Part shown: in pieces, positions 1-9,000 of the stretch
How the letters are laid out: each line of letters opens with the position of its first letter
Numbering within the stretch: position 1 is the first letter of the stretch
Notes under the pieces: model-generated
What the model saw: the letters and a program-made list of their open reading frames with translations, nothing else
Told to the model about the DNA's origin: nothing
Databases searched by the model: none
Assembly: GCA_036939355.1 (NCBI GenBank)
Contig: JALLAP010000475.1
Span: forward strand, 1 to 13,711
Direction of reading: 5' to 3'
Length of the DNA stretch: 13,711 nt
Source of the DNA: Thalassiosira profunda
Taxonomy: Eukaryota > Bacillariophyta > Thalassiosirophyceae > Thalassiosirales > Thalassiosiraceae
Made by a program: the position numbers and the translations under genes

Positions 1-1426
1 CATCCTTGCTGCTTTGCTCAACCTCGGGGGCTTCCTCTGAGACTTCGTCACTGGCATCGTCGTCCTCGTCGTCCAGGTTGGCATACATGGCTCGCAGTTC
101 TTCCACGGACATTTCGTTCTCGCGATTGAGCTGGTCGATCTCCTCTTGATACGACATGTCGCGCCCGAGCTTCTCCTCGGCCGCAATCGTCGTCTCGTCG
201 TCGACCTCTTCTTTTCCGACGCGAAACTCGTCCTTCTCCTCGTGGTCGTCCTCGTCCAGCAGCGCGAGTCCCTGCGGTGCGGCGCCTTGATCAGCGGCTC
301 CAACAGAGGGATCGAACGTCCGCTCGTCCTGCGAGGAGGCGAAACACACGCGGCGCTTCTTGACCGACCTCGCACTTCCGCCGCCCCCCGCCTCGGCTGC
401 TGCGGGCGCCTCGTCGATCACCTCGACCAGCGGCTTCCCCTCTTCCTCTCCCTTTTCTTCCTCCTCCTTGCCCCCCTCCATCAACCGCCTTACCAGCGCC
501 TCCAAGTCCATCTCCTGTTCCTCCTCCAGCAGCCGCACCTCATCTTGCACCTCCTCCAGGGGCTGCTCCCCAAACACCTGCAACAACGTCGCGTACTCCC
601 GCTTCTCCTTGCGGGCGTCCTCCGCCGCCTCCCACTTGCTCGGCTCGTATCCCCGATTGTCGTCTTCGCTCGCGTCCGTGTCCTCCCCGTAAAACTCGCC
701 CTCGTCGCAGCTCCCGTCCCGGTCCATTCGGGAGTAATCGACGGTCTTGGACTGCCGCCTCCCTAAACTGCTGGCGAGGGCCTCCTCGATGGTCATCCGC
801 TTCTCGCTCCCCTCCTCCTCCTCCACATTCCGCAAGCTCTCCCCGTATCGTTCCGTCTGCCTCACCAAAAACACCAACCTTTTGTCCATCTCCCGCCTCC
901 GGTTCTGCTCCCCCTCCAACCGCTGCTTGTACCCCACCACCCGCTCCATCTTCTTCCAGTATCCCCTATCCACCAATCGCCCCATCCTTGCCGCCAACCT
1001 CCTCACGCTCGCCTCCGCCTTGGCCTTTTCTCGCTGGCGCTTGGCGTCCAACGTGGCAAAGTGCCGAAGCACGGCGTCCCCCAACTTCTTCGCCTGCCCT
1101 ATCTGCCGCTTCCGCTCCGATTGGAAGTCGGCCGACAGCCACGCCAGTTCCTTGAGGGCGAAGTCCCAGTGGGCGTCGGGCGTGGTGGGATCGTGGGGGA
1201 CCTTGGGGGCGGACGGGAGGTTCGAGACTATTGCATCGCTACGGCTGCTGTCGGCTGCGGGTTTGATAGGTGCACGGGGGCGCCGGACGTCCAATTCCGC
1301 GAGGCGAGATTGGAGGGAGGCCTTCCGCGCTTGGAGGGCCGCCCGGGCGGAGTCCACTTCCGCTCCGCCGGAGGCCGGGGCCGGGGCCTTCTTCCGGCCG
1401 GCCGCGGACGTCCTCTTGGGGGGCAT
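1..1426 (-). CDS. SWR1: SWR1/SRCAP/PIE1-type chromatin remodeller, N-terminal part (3' end off window)
   Basis: The frame is open without a stop from the ATG at 1426-1424 to the window edge (475 codons), so the protein continues leftward. Residues about 78-160 read as an HSA domain: an HWDF...WLSADFQSERK core at about 86 followed by a basic helical stretch. LVRQTERYGESL at about 188-199 resembles the QTERYS segment after HSA in SWR1/SRCAP/EP400 proteins. Two later acidic segments carry the family's EMP-EEL-Y-like pattern: EQEMDLEALV (about 303-312) and NENEMSVEEL (about 436-445). The intervening linkers are acidic and disordered, with a KKRR nuclear-signal-like patch near 356. In the known family HSA binds actin/Arp proteins and the Snf2 ATPase exchanges H2A for H2A.Z in nucleosomes. 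The ATPase should lie just left of this window. INO80 or another HSA protein is the main alternative, but the QTERY segment favours SWR1. Confidence 0.8.
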   Translation of the reverse strand, partial: MPPKRTSAAGRKKAPAPASGGAEVDSARAALQARKASLQSRLAELDVRRPRAPIKPAADSSRSDAIVSNLPSAPKVPHDPTTPDAHWDFALKELAWLSADFQSERKRQIGQAKKLGDAVLRHFATLDAKRQREKAKAEASVRRLAARMGRLVDRGYWKKMERVVGYKQRLEGEQNRRREMDKRLVFLVRQTERYGESLRNVEEEEGSEKRMTIEEALASSLGRRQSKTVDYSRMDRDGSCDEGEFYGEDTDASEDDNRGYEPSKWEAAEDARKEKREYATLLQVFGEQPLEEVQDEVRLLEEEQEMDLEALVRRLMEGGKEEEEKGEEEGKPLVEVIDEAPAAAEAGGGGSARSVKKRRVCFASSQDERTFDPSVGAADQGAAPQGLALLDEDDHEEKDEFRVGKEEVDDETTIAAEEKLGRDMSYQEEIDQLNRENEMSVEELRAMYANLDDEDDDASDEVSEEAPEVEQSSKD

Positions 1427-1872
1427 CGTGTGATTGTGACAGTGTGTGTGGCACTGTATCTTGCAACTTTCAGATTGTGGTCAATTCTGCAATAATAGAT
1501 GCACGGCCGACCACGACGCTCGAGGCGACACGGGGGACGCCGACGAGCACGGTGTGGCGCAGCGTGGGAGGAGTAGACGTCGGGCCGCGGCGCAGGAGGG
1601 CTGGCAGCGCGCCTCGGTATCTGGTTGGTTTTGTGGAGTCGGATTTGCCGTAGAAAATCTACGTGTAAGGAATCAGTATTAATTCGAGCGCGCCACTAAA
1701 GGACCCGGATTATGCATTGAGGTAAAGCGAGTCCTGCAGTGTGTTTGGGCCGGCTTCAAGTCAAGCTCGCTCAGCGTTCAGCGTCATTTCCACCTCTCTC
1801 CTCCTGCTTCATCACCCCCCCCCGCCCTCTAGTGCGGTGGTGCGCTCTCCGCGGTTGCCCCTTTCCGCAGCG
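1427..1872. promoter_or_regulatory. Head-to-head intergenic region between SWR1-like and APE2-like genes
   Basis: This 446-bp gap separates the two divergent ATGs and must hold both 5' UTRs and both promoters. I see an AT-richer patch around 1640-1690, including TATTAAT near 1677, and a GCGCGCCA element near 1688. A pyrimidine/C-rich run (about 1796-1830) precedes the APE2 start. None of these is assigned as a proven site. The frame of the plus gene stays open upstream of its ATG as far as 1741, but without an ATG. Confidence 0.5.
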
Positions 1873-3744
1873 ATGCTGATCGTCAGCTGGAACGTCGCCG
1901 GCCTCAAGCCGGCCCTCCAGAAGATCCAAAATGACTACGGGAGCTCTGCCAAGCAAAAATCCGCATCGTCCTCCGCCTCCTCCTCCAACGCGCCCGCCTG
2001 CCACCCCCTCGCGACCTACCTCCGCCTCCACGGGAACGTCGACATACTCTGTGTGCAGGAGCACAAAATTCCTCTGTCGCAATTGTCGTCCCGGTCGGAG
2101 CCCCACCGCTGCTCCACCGTGCCGGGCTACGAGTCATTTTGGTCCTGCGCCACCGACCAAAAATCGAGAGGGTTCAACGGGGTTGTCACGTATGCGAGAG
2201 AGGGGATGGTGAAGTCTGCGAATTGTCGTCCCTTGGGGGACAAGGAACTGGACGATCAGGGACGGTGCGTGATGACAGACCACGGCAAATTCGTCCTCTT
2301 CAATGTGTATGTGCCCTGCGGGGGCGGGGGCGAGACGCTTCCCCGAAAGATGAAGTTTCTGAATGCATTGAAGGGGGCGATGGACCGGCAGAGGGAGAAG
2401 GGGAAGCACGTGATGTTGGTGGGGGATATGAACCTGAAGGTGGATAAGCGGGACGTGCCCTGGAAGAGTCTGTCAGTGAATGTGGACGAGCTATTGAGCT
2501 CGATGAATGGGGGAAAGAGCGAGGATGGATCGGAGCTTCCAAAGTGGAAGACGGATATTGCAACTCATTGGAATGAGATCACCAGAGTCCTCGGAACTTT
2601 GGAGGCGATGCCGCGCCAGACGACGAATCCAACGACCAAAGAGACCTTTGACAGATTCCGGGCTCGCGTCCAAATTGCAGAAAACAGATTCGCCATGCTG
2701 GGGAACTACGAGGAGACGGCCGAGGAGGCGAAGTGGTACTACTCCTTTTGCGAGCACTCCTACACTGACCCGGAAAGCGACGCCACAGTTGTCTACCGAA
2801 AGAAGAATCGCGTGAGCATTGATACGTTGACTGAGCTGATGTCAAAGATCTGCGCCGTGTCTTGGAGCGAGAGCACGCAGAGGCAGATTGCCGATTCAGA
2901 CGAGGCTGGATTGAATCCGGACGCTCCTCCGTATCGGTGGATAAAAGGTTTGTTGGACGAGGACGGGATGGTGGACGTCTTTCGTCACTTCTATCCAACG
3001 GCAGAAGAGCGGTTCACGGTCTGGCACCAAATGAAGCAACTGCGCTACTCAAACGAGGGGACACGCATCGACTTTACGCTGGTGGATCGAGCGTTGATGG
3101 ACCACGTCGAGCCCAACGATGGGAAAACCCTGCGCTGCGGCAAGGAGCCACACAGCAATCCGCTTGGAAAAGAGGCCGCTCTCTTGGCCGCCACCGCCGG
3201 CGGTCTCTTCGAGGCAGGATCCTATGCGGGCGGAGGCATCGCCATGGCCACGCAGCGGGCGCTCGACACCCAATTCGGGGACGCTCACAGCGGTATGATC
3301 TACACGCCGCCCTCGTACTCGGATCACATTGCCGTGTCGTTGCTGATGAAGGGGAGCTTCAGAGAATACGTCGGCCAAATGCAACTGGAGAGCGATGCAG
3401 CGACGCGCAAAGCGCAACCGCACAAAAAGCAACGGTCGATCGCATCCTTCCTGTGCGCTCCTGGCTCCAAAAAGTCTGCTTCCAGCGCATCGCTATCGTC
3501 TCGATCCTCATCGTCAGTGGCTGGCGAGAAGAGAGCATTCTCGCAGGACAGTAGTACGGCTTCCACAGAGAAGTCGTCCCTGCACTCGTTTTTTGGCGCA
3601 ACCAGTGCGTCCAATAAGGCAAACGCGGCCGCGAAGGAGAGTGGATCTTCTTCTCGCGGCAGCACGAATGCCTCGACCAACAAAAAGCAACGCAGCGTGC
3701 CAAAGAACAGCGTCCTGAATCACTTTGGCGCAAAGAAGAAGTAA
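1873..3744 (+). CDS. APE2: APE2-type AP endonuclease (exonuclease III/EEP family) with PCNA-binding tail
   Basis: This 623-aa intronless protein starts at the first ATG, giving MLIVSWNVAG, the usual start of the EEP fold. Metal and catalytic residues are present in order: N7, E63 (QEHK), Y146 (NVYVP), D185/N187 (GDMN), D400 (GTRIDF) and D484/H485 (SDH). The VDVFRHFYP...FTVW block before RIDF is typical of APE2 rather than APE1. The tail (about 500-623) is Ser/Lys-rich with three PIP-like motifs: QRSIASFL (520-527), SLHSFFG (569-575) and SVLNHFG (613-619). The family cleaves abasic sites and resects 3' ends in base-excision repair and ATR signalling, recruited by PCNA. I see no GRF zinc finger. 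The D187-D400 gap (about 210 residues) is clearly longer than in animal APE2, implying an insertion of roughly 100 residues. It is divergent to the SWR1-like gene; its stop lies just before the duplicated block. Confidence 0.9.
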   Translation: MLIVSWNVAGLKPALQKIQNDYGSSAKQKSASSSASSSNAPACHPLATYLRLHGNVDILCVQEHKIPLSQLSSRSEPHRCSTVPGYESFWSCATDQKSRGFNGVVTYAREGMVKSANCRPLGDKELDDQGRCVMTDHGKFVLFNVYVPCGGGGETLPRKMKFLNALKGAMDRQREKGKHVMLVGDMNLKVDKRDVPWKSLSVNVDELLSSMNGGKSEDGSELPKWKTDIATHWNEITRVLGTLEAMPRQTTNPTTKETFDRFRARVQIAENRFAMLGNYEETAEEAKWYYSFCEHSYTDPESDATVVYRKKNRVSIDTLTELMSKICAVSWSESTQRQIADSDEAGLNPDAPPYRWIKGLLDEDGMVDVFRHFYPTAEERFTVWHQMKQLRYSNEGTRIDFTLVDRALMDHVEPNDGKTLRCGKEPHSNPLGKEAALLAATAGGLFEAGSYAGGGIAMATQRALDTQFGDAHSGMIYTPPSYSDHIAVSLLMKGSFREYVGQMQLESDAATRKAQPHKKQRSIASFLCAPGSKKSASSASLSSRSSSSVAGEKRAFSQDSSTASTEKSSLHSFFGATSASNKANAAAKESGSSSRGSTNASTNKKQRSVPKNSVLNHFGAKKK

Positions 3745-3929
3745 GCAGTCTGCTGAAGTCTGCTGAAGCTAGAACAAGTTGAGGCAGGTGGTGGCCAAAA
3801 CAGAGCAATTTCTTTACTCTATGAAGGAATGAATCAGTCTCAGATCAAACAACAGTCAGTGATGCCGTTCTAGCAGGGCAATCCAACCAACAACCAAACG
3901 CCCCGCAGCGGCTCAAAGGGGAGAAGAAC

Positions 3930-4588
3930 TCAGTGCCTAAGCCTCCAATCCAACAAACGGTTCACCTTCATCCTGCACTTGTCCTTCCCCTCCTCGAGCT
4001 TGTGCTTGCTTAGATTTTCGCCCTCGCAGAAGTCATAAAATTCCTCGGCAACCATCCCCTCGCAGATATCAACAGCTTCGTCTCGGCATTCTTCCTTGTA
4101 GTCGGGCCGGTCGTCTTTAGCGAAGCCGAATGCACATCCATCGCATGGGCACAGGCCGACCGCTATTTCCTAGAAGTAAAATGCAAGCACAGGGAAGCGA
4201 TCAAGACAAGAATGGTACGAACGTGTGAACATCGAACTGCCATCCAGTGACTTACCTGCGCAGCGTTCTTCCCCAAATCGTTGCACTGCCCGATGTCGGT
4301 GTGAAGACACTCCTTCTCGATCTCCCTGATCGCCTTCTTGACACCTTTCTTGGCACCTCTCTTGTAACTTCTCTCTCTGTGGTTGTCACTTCGGCGGCGG
4401 CGGAACATACCGTCAATCAACTCTTCAGTGCAGAGGTCTTCGATGGCCCAACTATCGTCGCAGTTGCCATTCCACAAGTCCTCGCACTCGAACTGCCCGA
4501 CCTCCAATCCATCACGGTAGTCTCCGGCCTTCGCGCAGCCAGCAATGGCTGCCACCAACACTAGCACCAAAGGCGTCTTCTTCATCAT
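3930..4588 (-). CDS. Small secreted Cys-rich protein, copy A (two exons)
   Basis: Exon 1 is 4588-4256 and exon 2 is 4169-3930. The 86-bp intron (4255-4170) has a CAG|GTAAGT donor and a TTCTAG|G acceptor in phase 0. The spliced product is 190 aa. The N-terminus (MMKKTPLVLVLVAAIAGCAKAG) is a clear signal peptide, so the protein is probably secreted or vacuolar. The mature part is charged and Cys-rich, with DYKEECRDEAVDICEG and KDKCRMKV near the end. A longer ORF starts at an ATG at 4651, but paralogue B starts at MKK, so 4588 is preferred. Compared with B it lacks a Cys-containing block of about a dozen residues after residue 55 and carries a basic RRRR run there. The family resembles uncharacterised diatom secreted proteins; no function is assigned. 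The transposon insertion lies about 170 bp upstream and may affect its promoter. Confidence 0.75.
4170..4255 (-). other. Intron of Cys-rich gene copy A
   Basis: This 86-bp intron has GTAAGT and TAG ends. Splicing restores the frame from NAAQ to EIAVGL, matching the uninterrupted DAAEEIADTF of copy B. Unspliced, the frame stops at 4163. Confidence 0.75.
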
Positions 4589-4746
4589 AGTTGTAATATC
4601 TGATTCTGTGTGTAAGCTTTGCGTCTTTATGAGCACAATAGCACACTGCATGGAGTATGGCGATGCCGACCAACAACAAGTCTAAGAGCAGGAGCACGTG
4701 ATATGTGTGATTAGCGATCATGCATCAGAGACGAGAAGGAGCGAGT

Positions 4747-4754
4747 CATGTAAG
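4747..4754. repeat. Possible target-site duplication, left
   Basis: CATGTAAG here and CATGTAGG at 11024-11031 lie at the two inferred insertion boundaries in the same orientation (7 of 8 identical). They could be a decayed 8-bp target-site duplication. The right copy overlaps the inverted repeat, so both cannot be exactly right, and chance is possible. Confidence 0.25.
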
Positions 4755-4766
4755 CGAAGGCTCTCA

Positions 4767-4804
4767 ATGGACTGTGGATTATCTCCACACAAGAGGGTAC
4801 CACG
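4767..4804 (+). repeat. Candidate terminal inverted repeat, left
   Basis: ATGGACTGTGGATTA...AGAGGGTACCACG pairs with the reverse complement of 10990-11026, which reads ATGGACCGTAGATCA...AGAGGGTAGCACG. There are about 27 matches over 38 positions with a 1-bp gap. The GG..CT just outside also matches partly, so the true end may be near 4759. Confidence 0.5.
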
Positions 4805-5043
4805 GTCAGACGCGAGAGTTTCACCGAGATTTTAGCACGAGGGACACAAGAGACCAAAATGCGAACCCTTGTCGACGATCGTGCCAAAGTGATTGGACCA
4901 GCCCCCAACACGATAACTTGACAGGAGCAATCCAAGAAACCCCATTGGCCGCGAGGTGGGTGTTGCTGGCCGAAATCGCTCGATAAGATCGCCGCGCGTG
5001 CCAATGAAGCCATTGCGCAATAGAGGGGTTTTACTACGACAAG

Positions 5044-6063
5044 ATGGGAGTCAACTATGGGAAGGACGCTCTGCACTCGGTCATTGGCCTTACCATGGCC
5101 GACGTTGGCGACATGTGCAAAGGTCTGGCGTCCGAACGCGACATGAGAGTCCCCACGATCGATGTGGATTGTAGCAACGCCGGCTTTAAAGTAGGGGACG
5201 CACGCTCCGTCGCAAACCTCCTGGTGAAATGGTCCAAGATTGGTGCTCGCGTTGTCCCCGTGTGCGATGGGAAGCGGCCAACTGCAAAGCAGGCCACCAA
5301 CGAGCGCAGAGCAAAGCGCGAGAAGAATCGCATCAAGGCCTACCTCCTCCGCAAGGAAATCCTATCGCTCCAGCGCAGACTGAAACAGGAGAGCCTCACC
5401 GACTCCGACAAGAACGACATCCGGGAAATTGTTGCCAGAAAGCAGAGGAGCATGAAGTCGAAGGAGACCCAGTCGAGGAACGTTATCCAGTCCAACTTCG
5501 AGGAGAAGCTGAAGGAGGAGCTGAAGCAGAGCTTCGCCCATTCCAGAGACGTCCACGGAGGCTCGGTTGCAGATGTCGTAGAGGCCGAATTCCAAGCCGA
5601 TGCCGTGATGATGGGACGCATCGTTTCGCAGGAGACGCTGATGGTCCTGACGACGGACGCCGATATCCCGATCATCGCCGGGGACACTTGCATCTCAGTC
5701 AAGCAATTCACATCGGACGGCTCGATCGAAATCGTCTGCACGTGCAAGGAGACGCTGGACAACGCGCTGAAGTACCTCTCCAAAGACGCCAAGGCACGGA
5801 CCACCCTCACGCCCGCAGCCTACCCCATCTTCGACGGCGTCTCTGATCGCAAGCTGCGCGCCCTCATGGCCATCTTCCTCGGGTGCGACGTCTATGCGAA
5901 GGGGATGGTCGGTGTTGGCGTGTCGACCCTCTCCGATATCATCAATGTCGAGTTCCCCCAGTTCCAAGAGCGATGCCCGCACGCCACTCTCTTCGCCTAC
6001 CTCAAAAAGTACCTCTACTCCAAGACGGACGGGTTCGACCACGAGGTCGTCCGCACCTACATC
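5044..6063 (+). other. FEN1/XPG-like nuclease domain (within transposase)
   Basis: This covers residues 1 to about 340. The N-region (VCDGK), I-region (EAEFQADAVM then TTDAD) and GCD...GVGV helix-turn motif are in the canonical order, and the acidic metal ligands of the family are all present. Known family members cut 5' flaps or bubble junctions with two metal ions. Whether this copy is active is inferred only from residue retention. Confidence 0.75.
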
Positions 6064-9000
6064 CGGGCGATCGTCTACGAACCTACGAACGTGGCGCCGG
6101 AGGGGAGTGAGGAGCAGGACAGCGACAATCCGGCAGTGGCGTATAGGACCTACCTCGACCAGCCACCCACTTCGTTGCCCAAGTATCTCGAGGAGTTCGC
6201 CCTCGAAGGGCACACGGAAATAATCGACGGCCCGGAGATGCAGGTGTGCAAGGGAGTTGGCGCACACACCCATCCATTCCTCTCCGTCGATGGATACGAC
6301 ACGTGCAGGAGCTGCGGAGAGATTGTGTGCAGCCATTGCCGGGAGGAGGAGGAGGAGAGGATGGACGACGACGGAAGCGGTTTCAGTGACGACACGGGCG
6401 CGAAGAAGAAGAGAAAGACAACGAAGACCCTCGTCTACTGCTTACCTTGCTACGCCGCCGAGAAGCTTGTTCCGGAGAAGAACGTGGAGGGAGGGAGAGC
6501 GTTGAGCGAGATGAGAGAGGAGCTGGCGACTGTATACGGCGTTGAAAAGGCAAAGGAACTTACGATTGAGGAGGTCGAAGACCTGTACGCGTTGAAGGAG
6601 GTGGCCACCGCCCGTCTGAGCAAAATATTCGACGCCGTTCCCTTCCCGAAGCATGCCACCAGCGAGATGGATGCAGACACAACCGAAGAGTGGGACACCC
6701 TCATGGATATCAACTTCGGCGAGGGCGGGGCATTCATCTCCGATCCGGACCTGGATCCAATTTATCTTCCCGGGATCTTGGAGCTGTTGTCCTCGCTGGT
6801 TCGTTTCGAGTCGGCCGTGCGAACGGATTGGGTCAAAGACCCAGCGGTGTACGATGCCATGCCGGCCATGTTCATTGACTTCGCCCAGAAGTCGCGCGTC
6901 GACAACGGCTACCGTCTCATCATGCGCTGCGTCCGCCACGCCTTCGACAGCAGGTGCAAGTCCATCGAGGATTGCACTGGAAGCCTGATCCAGGACAAAG
7001 ACGGCAAAATAGGCATAAGGCTCGGCACGAACGTTCCTGCGTCGATGAAGAAGAATATCTACGAGACTCACATCCTGGCTACCGCAAAGGACCTCCTCTG
7101 CTCCAAATGCACATGCCAATGCGGCTCTCAGGGGAAGGAGCGAATCGTATGCGTGCACACACTCGTGGTTCTTTATTTGCTGACGATTCTGTTGATTGAA
7201 GACTTGGCAGAGCACCTTCTTATTTCCCTCGCCGCTCGCGTCGACGGATCGATCAACGACAATGAATCTGAAGAGGCGGCTGACGAGCAGTGGAGGTGGA
7301 ATACGAGCACTTGGTCAGAGGACGAAGTCAGCGAAATGAAAGCACACCTGGTCATTCTGATGGAAGCCGCCGGCGAAACTGTCTCTGTGGAAGATGCCGG
7401 CGCAAAGAGCTTACCTGAGCTTCTGCAGTCGTTCGTGGTCGGGACGGAGCGCCGGAAGGAATGGAAAGAGCGAAGCAAGCTGCCTCCAAAGCCGTCCGAA
7501 TTGGGCCCGGTGGCAGATGTCAAGTTCCACTCGACGTCGCGGCGGGCAAAGTTGGCCACGCGCCGCGGGGGCGCCGGGAGGTCAACAGCCCCGAGTGCCT
7601 CAACAGCCAAACAAAGCAACCGCGATCCCATCACCATCCCTTTCTCAGATCCAGATCCGTCGAACGCGCATCTGTGCGCTTATCCCAACTGCACTGTCGA
7701 TGCGGACACCGAGCCACCGCTGGAGCGAATCAAGTGTAAGGGCGAGTCCTGCTCGCGGCTGGTCCACCGTTTGTGCCAGTTTGATTGCGAGGCCGGGTAC
7801 GGGCTGGTGCACGAGGAAAACGAGCCGTATTGCCCCGGGTGCCACCCAAAGAGGGCAGACAACGACGCCAGCGACGAATCGCCTCCGGTAGAGAAAGCAA
7901 ACTTCGACCCGGACTATCTGAAAGTCTTAGCGTTCATGAAGGCTGCGGGCGGCGACATGGACGATTCCAATTGTGTCGGCCACAGGTTGATTGCGTTCCG
8001 AGGCGTCCAACAGCTGCAGGGTCGATTTGGAAAGCAGACGGCCGTTGAGAAGGAAGCAGCGGCACAGTGGAAGAAATTGGTCAAGTCGAGCGAGACCCGG
8101 TCGCTCAACGCGACGGCATCCCAGATGAACAATCTCACCAAAAAGGCCAGCGCGTCGTCGTCACAATCCAGCGAGGGCGACTGCGTGGACGCATCGCGAG
8201 CCCAATCCAACCAACCCGGCGAGGACAGGGAAGCGTCTCCTCCTCGACCAAGGATCAGCAGCCCCCTTCACCGGCCGGGGATGAAACTCCCAACACGCCT
8301 CGTCACCCCGTCTCCTCCGTCCTCGAATTCACAGCCAAAGAAACGCCGGAAATTGGTCAAATGCCACAAGGTCGGATGCAGTCGTCACAACAACCGGAAC
8401 GGGATGAAGGGCTTTCGCCGAATTCCCATTTTCCCACAGAAGCTCAAATCCAAAGATTCCCGCTCGACGCAGATTGTCAACCATTATGGGAGGGTGCTCC
8501 TGCGGAAAGAAATCCTGCGGAGAATGGGGCTCAGCGAAAACGACGAGCGGCGAGATCTCTTCATTTGTCTCAACCACAAATTCGAGGCAGTGGTCAAATC
8601 GATCGAGGTCACGTTCAAGGAGGGCCAGAAGCCCGTGTCCCGTCGGTACAAATTGCTCGTTCCCGAGGCGTGCGGCCCGGAGTCCAGCCTGCGACAGTCC
8701 GCATCCTCGAAAGGGTTGGGCTTCGACCGCGATGTCGTTCGACGCGTCGCCGAGATTACCCAAACTATCGAAGATGGCCACGTACCGCCAGACTTCAGCT
8801 TCGAGGAGGTCGAAGACGAGCTTGCTTCTGCAAAGCCAGAAACGATGGCGGAGATGCTCCGGCACTCCCAAGAGGAGGCCCTGGTCGCCCAGGCAAAGGT
8901 CGACGCGTTGAAAGCTGACTTGGCCCGGGAGAAGCTGGGGCGTAGCCAGGATTGGGAGCACAATTCCGACGAGCAGCATGTGCCAATCAACCCCGTTCTG

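Larger units (their letters stand above)
3768..4757. repeat. Tandem duplication copy A, left part (interrupted by transposon)
   Basis: This segment matches copy B (11159-12316) in the same orientation. Matches include the 3' flank (3778 GTTGAGGC...CCAAAACAG against 11174 GTCGAGGC...TCAAAACAG), the whole Cys-rich gene, the TTATGAGCACA upstream motif (4627 against 12021), and 21 of 23 bases at 4716-4738 against 12108-12130. Similarity fades near 4752-4757, where the transposon begins. Copy A resumes at about 11035. The block begins within a few dozen bases of the APE2 stop; the 3745-3929 gap holds no gene that I can see. Confidence 0.8.

Noticed and set aside
146..1653. Several plus-strand open frames (146-766, 747-1433, 1061-1495, 1270-1653)
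   Set aside because: They are antisense shadows of the SWR1-like gene or GC-driven frames; the minus frame carries the recognisable HSA domain.
1741..1872. N-terminal extension of the APE2 frame starting at GTG 1741
   Set aside because: It lacks an ATG, is low-complexity, and the EEP fold begins right at the ATG at 1873.
3748..3767. Short direct repeat GTCTGCTGAA twice after the APE2 stop
   Set aside because: Only 10 bp each; could be chance slippage and has no evident role.
4589..4651. Upstream ATG extending copy A by 21 residues
   Set aside because: Paralogue B starts at the signal peptide, and the extension would place residues in front of it.
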